A DNA stretch of 12,713 nucleotides from positions 1 to 12,713 of the forward strand of contig CACXBO010000108.1 in the NCBI GenBank assembly GCA_902765975.1, written 5' to 3'. A model generated the notes under the pieces. It did not search any database, was not told where the DNA came from, and saw only the letters and a program-made list of their open reading frames with translations. This DNA comes from Oscillospiraceae bacterium. GTDB taxonomy: Bacteria; Bacillota; Clostridia; Oscillospirales; Oscillospiraceae. Below are positions 1 through 6,629 of the stretch, piece after piece; within the stretch, counting starts at the first letter, position 1; each line of letters begins with the position of its first letter. The position numbers and the translations under genes are program-made.

Positions 1-972
1 AAATACGTTGCCTTTATCGCCAGAATTTTCGCCGGCGGCGTGCTTTCCGCCGTATACGTCGATAATACCGTCCTTATTATGTGGCTCATATTTGCCTATG
101 CCGCCGTAATAGCCGCGATCATAAAGCGAAGAGAGCTCAAAAGCCTCATAGTTCCGCTTTGCGCCGCAGCCGTTTCCCTCTCGCTTATACTCGTCGCCTC
201 AGCGATAAGAACGGACACCGCTGAGGGCTTTACGCTCACCGCCCTGGACGTCGGACAGGGACAGTGCGTCGTCGTGACGAGCGGACCGCTCACCGCCGTT
301 ATCGACTGCGGAAGCATATCGTTCGACCGTTCGGGAGAGCTGTGCGCCTCTTTCATTAACGGGCTCGGAAGAGACGGGATAGATATCCTCTGCCTGACGC
401 ACTACCATTCGGATCATACGAGCGGCGCGAAATTCCTTCTGGAACGGATGAACGTAAAAGCCCTCGCCATTCCGCTGCCCTGCGACGGCGACTCGGCTGT
501 CCACGCATCCCTCGTTTCCGCCGCCGAGAAAAACGGAACCGACGTGATATACGTTTCGGAGGATCTGTTCTGCGATTTCTTTGCCGCGGACCTGACTCTT
601 TTCGCGCCCGTGGGCGGGGAGACTGAGAACGAGCGCTGCGTTACCGCGCTCTTTTCCGATAGCGGCTTTGACGCTCTTGTAACGGCGGATATAAGCGGGG
701 AGATCGAGCGAGAGCTTGCAGCGTCGAAAAGGCTTCCGGATATCGAGTGCCTCGTCGTATCGCACCACGGCTCAAGGTACTCGTCAGACAAGGTCTTTTT
801 AGCCGCCGTGAAGCCGGAGATCGGCATAATATCGGTTGGGCGGGAGAACTCCTTCGGGCATCCGGCAGAGGAAACGCTGCGTAGACTGAGCGAAGCGGGA
901 GTTCAGATATACAGAACGGATATTTTCGGGAATATCACCGTAAGTTCAAAGGAAAGTGCTGCTTATGGCTAA
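1..972 (+). CDS. comEC: ComEC/Rec2 competence protein, C-terminal part (5' end outside window)
   Basis: The reading frame is open from base 1, so this is the C-terminal 323 residues of a longer protein; ComEC is usually 700-800 residues. The fragment starts with the end of the membrane competence domain (two hydrophobic segments, about residues 21-41 and 49-69). A metallo-beta-lactamase-like domain follows, with an LDVGQG strand from residue 82, the metal-binding motif T133-H-Y-H-S-D-H139, SHHGS at 254-258 and a late GHP. ComEC forms the inner-membrane channel for single-stranded DNA uptake, and the extracytoplasmic MBL domain is thought to degrade or process one strand. The residue after LDVGQG is Q, where the family usually has D. 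The GTG at base 40 is internal and is not a real start. The gene overlaps holA by 8 nt, and comEC-holA adjacency is common in bacteria, which supports the call. Confidence 0.93.
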   Translation, partial: KYVAFIARIFAGGVLSAVYVDNTVLIMWLIFAYAAVIAAIIKRRELKSLIVPLCAAAVSLSLILVASAIRTDTAEGFTLTALDVGQGQCVVVTSGPLTAVIDCGSISFDRSGELCASFINGLGRDGIDILCLTHYHSDHTSGAKFLLERMNVKALAIPLPCDGDSAVHASLVSAAEKNGTDVIYVSEDLFCDFFAADLTLFAPVGGETENERCVTALFSDSGFDALVTADISGEIERELAASKRLPDIECLVVSHHGSRYSSDKVFLAAVKPEIGIISVGRENSFGHPAEETLRRLSEAGVQIYRTDIFGNITVSSKESAAYG

Positions 973-2002
973 GAAAACTGAGAACACAGAATATAACGAG
1001 CTTAGGCTTGACCTCAAAGAGGGCAGGCATAAGCCGCTGTACGCTTTTTACGGAAGCGAGAGGTTTATGCTCTCATGGGCTCTGGACGAGCTGAGAAAAA
1101 AGATCGAGCCGGGTACGGAGGAGTTCAACGACAGGCGGCTTGACGGAAAAACTCTCACTCTCCCGGACCTTGCCGACGCTATTGAGATGATGCCCGTTTT
1201 TTCCGACTTCGCCCTCGTTGAGATAGCGGATTACGACTTTTCAAAGCTCGGCGAAGAGACGGCACTGGGGCTTGCGGAGCTGCTTTCCGATATACCGGAG
1301 TATCTGTGCGTCGTTTTTATCCTCGATGAGAACGGGATGAAGCTCGACGGGAGGCTCAAATGCAACCAGAAGCTCAAAAAGCTCTTCACAAGCGTTCTTT
1401 TCGCGAGGCAGGAGGACGCCGTTCTGAGACGGTGGATCAAAAAGCATTTTGCCGCCAGAGATAAATACGTCTCCGACGCCGACGCGGACTATCTTGCCTA
1501 TATAACGGGCGGGATGATGACCGCGCTTTCAGGGGAAATCGAGAAGGTGGCCGCATATTCAAGGGAGAGCGAGATACGCCGCGGCGATATTGACGCCGTG
1601 GTTATCCCGACGCTTGAGGCGCAGACCTATGAGCTGACCGACGCAATACTGAAGGGTAATTACAATCTTGCGGCTTCCAAGCTCTCTGTGCTGATAAGCA
1701 TGGAGGAGGCGCCGCACAGGATATGCTACGGCATAGCGCTGACGCTCCGCCAGCTTTTCTCCGCCAAGGCGGTTCTTACCGAGGGCAAGGGCGCGGCCGA
1801 GTTATGCGGCCTCTATGAAAGAATGAGGGACTTCCAGGCGAGAAACCTGATCTCGGCCGCAAGGGGAATGAGCCTTGATAAGGCGAGAGCTATGTGCGAC
1901 ATCGCGGGAAACGCCGCATTCAAGCTCAATTCCGTTTCCTACAGCGATAAGGCTGTGCTTGCAGAGCTTATTATAGAGCTCTCGGAGGCGGCGAATGGAT
2001 AG
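965..2002 (+). CDS. holA: DNA polymerase III delta subunit (clamp loader)
   Basis: This encodes 345 residues, the normal length for delta, which opens the sliding clamp as part of the clamp-loader complex in chromosome replication. The N-terminal domain begins with the family pattern LYAFYGSERF (about residues 24-33), a degenerate nucleotide-binding region without a functional Walker A site, as expected for delta. A helical middle region and a C-terminal collar-type domain (about residues 210-345) follow. I chose the ATG at 965 because AAAGGAAAG at 948-956 sits 8 nt upstream; a GTG at 956 is in frame but overlaps that ribosome site. The start lies inside the end of comEC and the stop overlaps the next gene by 8 nt, so translation of the three genes is probably coupled. 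Confidence 0.93.
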   Translation: MAKKTENTEYNELRLDLKEGRHKPLYAFYGSERFMLSWALDELRKKIEPGTEEFNDRRLDGKTLTLPDLADAIEMMPVFSDFALVEIADYDFSKLGEETALGLAELLSDIPEYLCVVFILDENGMKLDGRLKCNQKLKKLFTSVLFARQEDAVLRRWIKKHFAARDKYVSDADADYLAYITGGMMTALSGEIEKVAAYSRESEIRRGDIDAVVIPTLEAQTYELTDAILKGNYNLAASKLSVLISMEEAPHRICYGIALTLRQLFSAKAVLTEGKGAAELCGLYERMRDFQARNLISAARGMSLDKARAMCDIAGNAAFKLNSVSYSDKAVLAELIIELSEAANG

Positions 2003-2621
2003 TATAAGAGAGATAATTGTCGTCGAGGGACGCTACGATAAAAACGCCGTGTCTCAGGCGGTAAACGCAGATATCGTGGAGACGGGCGGCTTCGGAATAT
2101 TCTCGGATGCGGAGAGGCTTGAGCTTATAAGACGGCTCGGAGAGAAGAGAGGTCTCGTTATCCTGACAGACAGCGACTCCGCAGGCTTTCTGATCCGAAA
2201 TCACCTGAAGGGAATGCTCGGCGGAATAAACGTAAAAATGGCTTATATACCGGACGTTGCGGGCAAGGAAAAGCGCAAAAGAGCGCCCTCGAAGGAGGGC
2301 AAGCTCGGCGTCGAGGGTATGGAGAAGGAAGTGATAGTCGACGCGCTGAGAAGAGCGGGGGCGACCTTTGAGGGAGAGAGCGCAGAGCAAAAAGAGAAAG
2401 AGGTCAGTAAAACAGACCTCTATCTCCTCGGACTTTCCGGGAGCAGGGACAGCTCACTGAAGAGAAAGGCACTTCTAAGATACCTCGGACTTCCGGAGAG
2501 ACTCTCGCCGAACGCATTTCTCGACGTGTTGAACGCGCTCTATACGAAGGATGAGATCTACTCGGCCGCGGCGAAGGCGAGTATCCAGCCGAACAGCAGT
2601 ACGGCGCAGGGCAGCCTGTAG
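1995..2621 (+). CDS. rnmV: RNase M5-like Toprim protein with C-terminal DUF4093-type region
   Basis: This encodes 208 residues. The N-terminal Toprim fold shows VVEG with catalytic-type E11, an AV-AD-ET pattern like RNase M5, and LTDSDSAG with D59 and D61, followed by IR. The C-terminal half has GVE, DLYLLGLSG and an LNALY stretch that fit the RNase M5 C-terminal region (DUF4093). RNase M5 trims the 5S rRNA precursor in Firmicutes. The family usually reads DPDFPG or DPDxPG where this protein has DSDSAG; both aspartates are kept, so metal binding should survive. It is longer than the roughly 185-residue Bacillus enzyme, with a lysine/arginine-rich stretch near residues 90-105 and a tail after about residue 188. 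GGAGG at 1984-1988 precedes the ATG, which overlaps the holA stop. Its 3' end overlaps a convergent gene by 64 nt. Family assignment is firm; activity on 5S rRNA is inferred. Confidence 0.82.
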   Translation: MDSIREIIVVEGRYDKNAVSQAVNADIVETGGFGIFSDAERLELIRRLGEKRGLVILTDSDSAGFLIRNHLKGMLGGINVKMAYIPDVAGKEKRKRAPSKEGKLGVEGMEKEVIVDALRRAGATFEGESAEQKEKEVSKTDLYLLGLSGSRDSSLKRKALLRYLGLPERLSPNAFLDVLNALYTKDEIYSAAAKASIQPNSSTAQGSL

Positions 2622-2797
2622 AGCTCCGCCGCCATACGGTGTGCGGAATATGTAGAGAGGCTCAGACCTCCGGCATAGACCTCGATAAGAAGCGCTGCGG
2701 CGAGGATCGTATCCGATACGGCGAGCGATATGCGCATGAACTTCCGCGACCTTTCCGGAATCCTGCCGGAGAAAAGCCGGAATAAAGACTTTTTCAT
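2558..2797 (-). CDS. small two-helix membrane protein, family not recognised
   Basis: This encodes 79 residues with a basic N-terminus (MKKSLFRLF, more K/R to about 22), a hydrophobic segment at about 23-45 and a second at about 60-78. That predicts a small inner-membrane hairpin with both ends in the cytoplasm. I chose the ATG at 2797 because AAGGTG at 2808-2803 is spaced 5 nt upstream; an in-frame GTG at 2806 would fall inside that site. The gene has its own well-formed promoter (see 2843-2871). It runs against the comEC-holA-rnmV operon, and its last 21 codons overlap the end of the RNase M5-like gene. I do not recognise a family and assign no function. Promoter, ribosome site, charge pattern and two clean hydrophobic runs argue that it is real rather than a chance frame. 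Confidence 0.68.
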   Translation of the reverse strand: MKKSLFRLFSGRIPERSRKFMRISLAVSDTILAAALLIEVYAGGLSLSTYSAHRMAAELYRLPCAVLLFGWILAFAAAE

Positions 2798-2813
2798 AGA
2801 CGTCACCTTATCT

Positions 2814-2840
2814 AAATCCCGAATTTCGGGATTTTTTCTT
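2814..2840 (+). terminator. rho-independent terminator of the comEC-holA-rnmV operon
   Basis: An 8-bp stem AAATCCCG (2814-2821) pairs with CGGGATTT (2827-2834) around a 5-nt loop. It runs directly into T's (2832-2837, then C and further T's), giving a canonical terminator on the plus strand. It lies about 190 nt beyond the last stop of the operon and past the whole opposing small gene, so transcripts ending here are antisense to that gene. On the minus strand the same hairpin is not followed by T's and would form the 5' end of the small gene's mRNA. Confidence 0.75.
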
Positions 2841-2842
2841 TT

Positions 2843-2871
2843 ATATTACCCGGCATTTTGCAGCGTTTCAA
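2843..2871 (-). promoter_or_regulatory. sigma-A-type promoter of the small minus-strand membrane gene
   Basis: On the minus strand, TTGAAA (2871-2866) and TAATAT (2848-2843) are separated by exactly 17 bp; each box differs from consensus at one position. The expected start of transcription is about 2836, two bases before the terminator hairpin. The leader would therefore be hairpin, then ribosome site, then ATG at 2797, about 40 nt in all. Confidence 0.65.
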
Positions 2872-2962
2872 GGCGAAATGATTACCAATTTCAGATAACG
2901 CATTTTATGTCGAAAAATGGCGGAACTTGCGATGAAAAGATGTGGAAGAATAAGGAAATATA

Positions 2963-2995
2963 TGCAATAATACCTCCTGAGAACGAAGGGAGGGG
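2963..2995 (+). promoter_or_regulatory. possible extended -10 and ribosome site before the small TTG-start gene
   Basis: TGCAATAAT (2963-2971) resembles an extended -10 element, with no clear -35 at the right distance. A strong Shine-Dalgarno run, AAGGGAGGGG (2986-2995), follows and sits 7 nt before the TTG at 3003, which decides that start. CCTCC at 2973-2977 could pair with GGAGG at 2989-2993. The rest of 2872-3002 shows nothing I can identify. Confidence 0.35.
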
Positions 2996-3002
2996 AAGAG
3001 AC

Positions 3003-3254
3003 TTGAAATTCACGGAACTGAGGCGGACGACAGTCTTCAGCGAGAGCGGGAGAGTTACGCTCGTCTATTCGCTCATCGAATATCGCGGGAGCTACGGGAT
3101 AATGATAGAGGCTTTGGAATGGGCGGAGCGCGCTGTTGTTACCGACGTTTCAAACGAGAGAAGCGAGGTCGAGAGCATGATCGCGGCGTTTTCCGAAGGG
3201 TCGGTTTTTCCCGTATCCCTATATGATGTGGTTTACGACAGATTATCTGAATAA
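3003..3254 (+). CDS. small conserved-looking hypothetical protein (possibly DUF6514-like)
   Basis: This encodes 83 residues from a TTG start chosen for the strong ribosome site at 2986-2995. The same frame is open further upstream, but that part has no ribosome site and lies opposite the small minus-strand gene. The protein is soluble and mixed alpha/beta: an N-terminal beta-rich stretch with a SYGI motif (about residues 30-33), then a helix with ERSEVESM and a C-terminal VFPVSLYDVV segment. From memory this layout resembles the DUF6514 family of small clostridial proteins, whose function is unknown; the match is not verified. It sits 79 nt before nrdR, which has its own promoter. No membrane segment or catalytic motif is visible. 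Confidence 0.6.
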   Translation: MKFTELRRTTVFSESGRVTLVYSLIEYRGSYGIMIEALEWAERAVVTDVSNERSEVESMIAAFSEGSVFPVSLYDVVYDRLSE

Positions 3255-3276
3255 ATATCGATTTTCTTATGTACAT

Positions 3277-3306
3277 TTTACAAAATATGTGGTAAACTTC
3301 TATAGT
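3277..3306 (+). promoter_or_regulatory. nrdR promoter with overlapping dyad, possible NrdR box
   Basis: TTTACA (3277-3282) and TATAGT (3301-3306) are separated by 18 bp and make a good sigma-A promoter. GGAGG at 3320-3324 then lies 9 nt before the nrdR ATG. The 20 bases at 3277-3296 form an imperfect dyad in which 8 of 10 pairs are complementary (TTTAC at one end, GTAAA at the other). Within it, 3280-3295 matches the NrdR box consensus at about 11 of 16 positions. Binding here would cover the promoter, consistent with autorepression, but I see no second box at the usual spacing. Confidence 0.5.
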
Positions 3307-3333
3307 TAGATAAAAATTCGGAGGCGATAAAGA

Positions 3334-3783
3334 ATGAAGTGCCCTTTTTGCGGCTTTGCCGAGAGTAAGGTCATAGATTCCAGACCGAACGACGAGACTA
3401 TACGCAGGAGAAGGGAGTGCCTTTCCTGCCAGAAGAGATTTACCACCTATGAATTCGTAGAGCATATGCCGATAGTCGTTATCAAAAGGGACGGCAGCCG
3501 CCAATCCTTCGACAGGGTGAAGCTCATAAACAGCATGGTCCGCGCCTGCGACAAACGCCAGGTAAGCCTTGCCGATATCGAGGCGATAGCGGACGAGATA
3601 GAGCTCGAGGTCCAGAATTCGCTTGAGCGGGAGGTGCCGTCAACGCGCATCGGCGAGCTCGTTATGAGGCGCCTCAAAAGCGTCGACGAGGTCGCTTACG
3701 TCCGTTTCGCCTCGGTTTACAGGCAGTTCAAGGATATAAGCACGTTTATGGAAGAGCTGAACAAGCTCCTTATGGAGAAATGA
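3334..3783 (+). CDS. nrdR: transcriptional repressor NrdR of ribonucleotide reductase genes
   Basis: This encodes 149 residues, the standard NrdR length. A four-cysteine zinc ribbon is formed by C3, C6, C29 and C32, with the conserved VIDSR and RRRREC stretches between. An ATP-cone domain follows at about residues 46-136, starting VVIKRDGSRQSF and ending near YVRFASVYRQF. NrdR senses ATP/dATP through the cone and represses ribonucleotide reductase operons when dATP is abundant. No ribonucleotide reductase gene lies in the window, so it acts in trans here. It has its own promoter just upstream, and its stop overlaps the start of the glycosidase gene in an ATGA arrangement. Confidence 0.97.
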   Translation: MKCPFCGFAESKVIDSRPNDETIRRRRECLSCQKRFTTYEFVEHMPIVVIKRDGSRQSFDRVKLINSMVRACDKRQVSLADIEAIADEIELEVQNSLEREVPSTRIGELVMRRLKSVDEVAYVRFASVYRQFKDISTFMEELNKLLMEK

Positions 3784-5549
3784 GAGCCGAGGGGAAGAAA
3801 AGCTCTCTTTGGCTCAGGCTTCTAAAATGGATAGCTCTGTTGGCGCTCGCCGCCGTCGTTTGGGAGCTGATAACGACGCAGAATCCGAAGCTCCTGTCAA
3901 TAAAGCGCGGCTTCATACACGGTGTGCTCGGAGTATCCACGGTGGACGCAGGAAGAGAGACCGAAGGGCTCTGCGAGGGCTATACTGTTGAGAGATACCT
4001 TAACGGAGCTGCTTCTCAGGACGTTTACTCCGGCAAGGGCGACGGCAAATCGGTATACAGAGACGGGAAGACAACGAGGCTCGTTAATTATCTCGACGGA
4101 TATCAGCTCGATTTTCCCGCCGGGACCGAGTTCGACTTCTCGCTGTCGCCGCTTTATACCTTCGCAGGCGGCGACGGCTTTGACTGCACCGTTTCAAGAG
4201 AGACTGCGACTTACGCCGGGTTGAAGGACGTCGTCAAGTTCGAGCTCTCCACATTTTTCCCGTTTTACCGCTCCAATTCGGTTGAGAGCCACGTTGAGCA
4301 CTATGAATACCGTTTTCTGAGAGACGAAAGCTGGCTTAAGAACAACGGAGTCGTTTCCGCCGTGACAACTGACAGCCGCGGCGACCTTATTATCTCGGCC
4401 GTTTTGACTGAGCCGGGCTCTGCAAAGTTCGACCGCTATCTCTACTGCGTCCACTACACGGGGAGCAGGGAGTATATCCGCGTTACTTACCGCTTTGACA
4501 GCGGAAAGTGGGGCGACGTCGGACCCGACTTTCTGACCCTTTTCAAGGGCATGCGCTCCTTTGATCCGACGGGAGAGGGCGTTTACTCAACTGATTATAA
4601 GCCTGTGCCGGACGAAAACTGGACTGAGGAAACGAAAAAGCTCTATGATGAGCTGAAGAGCGGCACAGAGCTGAAATGGGGTATCTTCACAGGCGATATC
4701 TTTGAAAACGGTATCGACAGCGAGATACCGGAGCTTGAGAAAAAGCTGGATTTCACCTTTCCAATAGTTCTGTGCTATATCCATGAGAATATGGAATTTC
4801 CGGCGGAGTTTATGGATAAGGCTGCGGCGTCGGGAAAGACGGTCGAGCTCACCTATCAGATGACGGCGAACAACAACACGGATCTTTGCGCCCGCTCTCC
4901 TCTTCTTGATATAGTCACAGGAGCGGAGGACGGACCTATAAGAAGCTTTGCGAGAGCGGCGGCGGCTTGGGGCAGACCCTTCATTTTCCGGCTCAACAAC
5001 GAGATGAATTCCGACTGGACGAGCTATTCCGGTGTTGTCAATCTCTGCGACCCGCAGCTTTTCAAGGAGGCGTGGGCGAAGATCTACGGGATTTTCCGCG
5101 AGGAGGGAGTCGATAACTGCATCTGGGTATTCAATCCGCACGACAGAAGCGCCCCGCCCGCCAAGTGGAACGACGCGCTTTGCTATTATCCGGGCAACGA
5201 ATATGTGCATATGCTCGGAGTGACGGGCTATAACAACGGCACTTACTACAGCTGGCAGGCAGAGACCTGGCGCAGCTTCCGCGAGATATACGACGCGGTC
5301 GAGGATAAATACGCCCCGTTCTTCTCAGAGTTCCCGTGGATGATAACCGAATTCGCCTCTTCAAGCTTCGGCGGCGACAAGGCTGAGTGGATAGACGGTA
5401 TGTTCGCCGCACTGCCCGATTATCCCCGGATAAAGGCGGCGGTATGGTTCTCCTCCGCAGACTACGACGGAGACGTTCCCGCAAGACCCTATTGGCTCGA
5501 CGAGACCGAGGCGACGGTCGAGGCGTTCAGGCGTGGAGTACACAAGTAA
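3780..5549 (+). CDS. membrane-anchored GH26-like glycoside hydrolase
   Basis: This encodes 589 residues. A basic N-terminus and one hydrophobic segment (about 10-30) form an uncleaved signal anchor, so most of the protein should lie outside the cell. Residues about 45-275 are a beta-rich module I do not recognise. Residues about 298-585 resemble a GH26 (beta-mannanase clan GH-A) barrel: it opens WGIFTG, the likely acid/base is E408 in RLNNEMN, and the likely nucleophile is E524 in ITEFASS, with YYPGNEYV and GVTGYN between. GH26 enzymes often have His just before the acid/base; here it is Asn. Substrate is unknown: mannan-type or another beta-glycan, possibly the cell's own envelope glycan. 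The ATG overlaps the nrdR stop by 4 nt, and its own GGAG is only 2 nt away, so translation probably depends on coupling. A hairpin at 5558 follows. Confidence 0.75.
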   Translation: MRAEGKKSSLWLRLLKWIALLALAAVVWELITTQNPKLLSIKRGFIHGVLGVSTVDAGRETEGLCEGYTVERYLNGAASQDVYSGKGDGKSVYRDGKTTRLVNYLDGYQLDFPAGTEFDFSLSPLYTFAGGDGFDCTVSRETATYAGLKDVVKFELSTFFPFYRSNSVESHVEHYEYRFLRDESWLKNNGVVSAVTTDSRGDLIISAVLTEPGSAKFDRYLYCVHYTGSREYIRVTYRFDSGKWGDVGPDFLTLFKGMRSFDPTGEGVYSTDYKPVPDENWTEETKKLYDELKSGTELKWGIFTGDIFENGIDSEIPELEKKLDFTFPIVLCYIHENMEFPAEFMDKAAASGKTVELTYQMTANNNTDLCARSPLLDIVTGAEDGPIRSFARAAAAWGRPFIFRLNNEMNSDWTSYSGVVNLCDPQLFKEAWAKIYGIFREEGVDNCIWVFNPHDRSAPPAKWNDALCYYPGNEYVHMLGVTGYNNGTYYSWQAETWRSFREIYDAVEDKYAPFFSEFPWMITEFASSSFGGDKAEWIDGMFAALPDYPRIKAAVWFSSADYDGDVPARPYWLDETEATVEAFRRGVHK

Positions 5550-5557
5550 ACAGGCTG

Positions 5558-5587
5558 AGCGCCGCCCGGTTTCTGCCGGACGGCGCT
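5558..5587. terminator. GC-rich hairpin between convergent genes, probable transcription barrier
   Basis: The arm 5558-5569 pairs with 5576-5587 in a 12-bp stem with a single C-A mismatch and a 6-nt loop, starting 8 nt after the glycosidase stop. It also covers the first base of the minus-strand DUF4363 stop codon. Neither side has a proper T tract: A's follow on the plus strand and a short mixed stretch on the minus strand. It may act in both directions, but it is not a canonical intrinsic terminator. Confidence 0.45.
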
Positions 5588-5952
5588 TAAAAAATGCTGC
5601 CTATTCGCGGCTGCTCAAAGCGGGCGACAGACTTTAAACGCTCGTTTGTCATCCGCGCCGCGAGAGCGACGCCCGCCATATTCCCGGAGACGATATTTCT
5701 CCTTATCTCATATATCGCATCTTCTATTCCGTCTATGTCGGAATGTCGAAGAACGACCGAGAGATACGAATCGTGCCTGCGCCATAAAGCTTCAGCCTCC
5801 GATACCAGTTTCTCCGCCGAGGTCTCGTCCTCTGCAGCGAGCAATAAAAGCTCTCCCGTTTTCGCGGTCAGGTCCGATATGAAAACGGAGTTGATTACGG
5901 AAAAAATGAGGATGGACGCAAGAAGAGCGAAGGTGAATAACTCTTTTTTCAT
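5587..5952 (-). CDS. DUF4363 family membrane-anchored protein
   Basis: This encodes 121 residues. A hydrophobic N-terminal segment (about residues 5-27) anchors the protein, followed by an alpha-helical extracytoplasmic domain with a tryptophan-containing EALWRRHDSYLSVVLRH stretch typical of DUF4363. Length and layout match that family, which in Firmicutes is repeatedly found beside DUF421 genes; its function is unknown. The ATG overlaps the stop of the upstream DUF421 gene by 4 nt, and a strong AAAGGAG ribosome site lies 8 nt before it. The two proteins are likely made together and may work together in the membrane, which is inference from position. Confidence 0.82.
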   Translation of the reverse strand: MKKELFTFALLASILIFSVINSVFISDLTAKTGELLLLAAEDETSAEKLVSEAEALWRRHDSYLSVVLRHSDIDGIEDAIYEIRRNIVSGNMAGVALAARMTNERLKSVARFEQPRIGSIF

Positions 5953-6629
5953 TTTCCGGTCTCCTTTTTTATCACAGACGCCTTGTTATCGGAGTCGACC
6001 GTCATAAGGAAAACGTCCTTCGGTTTTGAAATGCCGCTTTTCCTCAGCTCTGAGTAAAGCCATTTTTCATTCAGCCCAAGGCTCTTGAGATTCGACGAGA
6101 GCAGCCTTCCGTCGGAGATTACCGCGGTCGCGAGCTTTTTCTCCTCTACCTGTATGCCGAGAGCGTCGGGCGTGGCCGGGGCATAGCGGTCGAAGGGGAT
6201 TATGCTGAGGCTCCCGTCTGTTTCAAGCACAGCCCTTTTTATCTCTGACACGTCGGTATAGCCCTGACCGCGCAGCTCCTGAAAAAGCTCGTCGAGTGAA
6301 ACGCGGCTTGATTTAAGCTCATTTTGGTCTATTCTGCCGTTCTCTATTATTATCGAGGGGTTGCCGCCGAGTATCCTGCGAAGCCTGATGCTTCTTGCGG
6401 ATATGAGAGTTATTATCACCTGAAGGCATAAGAGAGTCAGAACGGGAATAAGACCGTAGAGCAGGGGAGTGCCGGTATCCGCGAGTGGCTGAGAGGCGAG
6501 GTTGGAGATGAGGATCGCCACGGTGAGCTCGATAGGCTCAAGCTCCCCGAGCTGACGTTTTCCCATTATACGCATCGCGAAAAACAAAACGGAGAAGGTA
6601 ATGACCGTCCGTATAAACGAAATCATCAT
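5949..6629 (-). CDS. DUF421 (YetF/YcaP-type) membrane protein
   Basis: From the ATG at 6629 this encodes 226 residues. Three hydrophobic segments lie at about 2-22, 34-52 and 58-78, with the family signature MGKRQLGELEP-ELTVAILISNLAS between the first two. A cytoplasmic domain of two similar alpha/beta halves follows (one with GNPSIIIENG, the other with TAVISDGRLL), each ending in a conserved region of the family. DUF421 proteins of the YetF type occur in many Firmicutes and some are linked to sporulation or stress, but no biochemical role is established. Start choice is uncertain: there is no clear Shine-Dalgarno before ATG 6629 or ATG 6626, and an in-frame TTG at 6686 would add 19 residues of non-family sequence. 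DUF4363 follows with a 4-nt overlap. Confidence 0.9.
   Translation of the reverse strand: MMISFIRTVITFSVLFFAMRIMGKRQLGELEPIELTVAILISNLASQPLADTGTPLLYGLIPVLTLLCLQVIITLISARSIRLRRILGGNPSIIIENGRIDQNELKSSRVSLDELFQELRGQGYTDVSEIKRAVLETDGSLSIIPFDRYAPATPDALGIQVEEKKLATAVISDGRLLSSNLKSLGLNEKWLYSELRKSGISKPKDVFLMTVDSDNKASVIKKETGK

Noticed and set aside
40..42. GTG as a true start making a stand-alone MBL protein
   Set aside because: The frame stays open to base 1 and there is no ribosome site; the two hydrophobic segments before the MBL domain fit the end of the ComEC membrane domain.
2730..3002. Upstream extension of the small hypothetical gene
   Set aside because: It crosses the terminator hairpin and the opposing promoter and has no ribosome site; the TTG at 3003 follows a strong Shine-Dalgarno.
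5594..6007. 137-codon plus-strand frame opposite DUF4363
   Set aside because: The minus-strand frame has a membrane anchor, strong ribosome site and coupled neighbour; the plus-strand frame has none of these and follows a hairpin.
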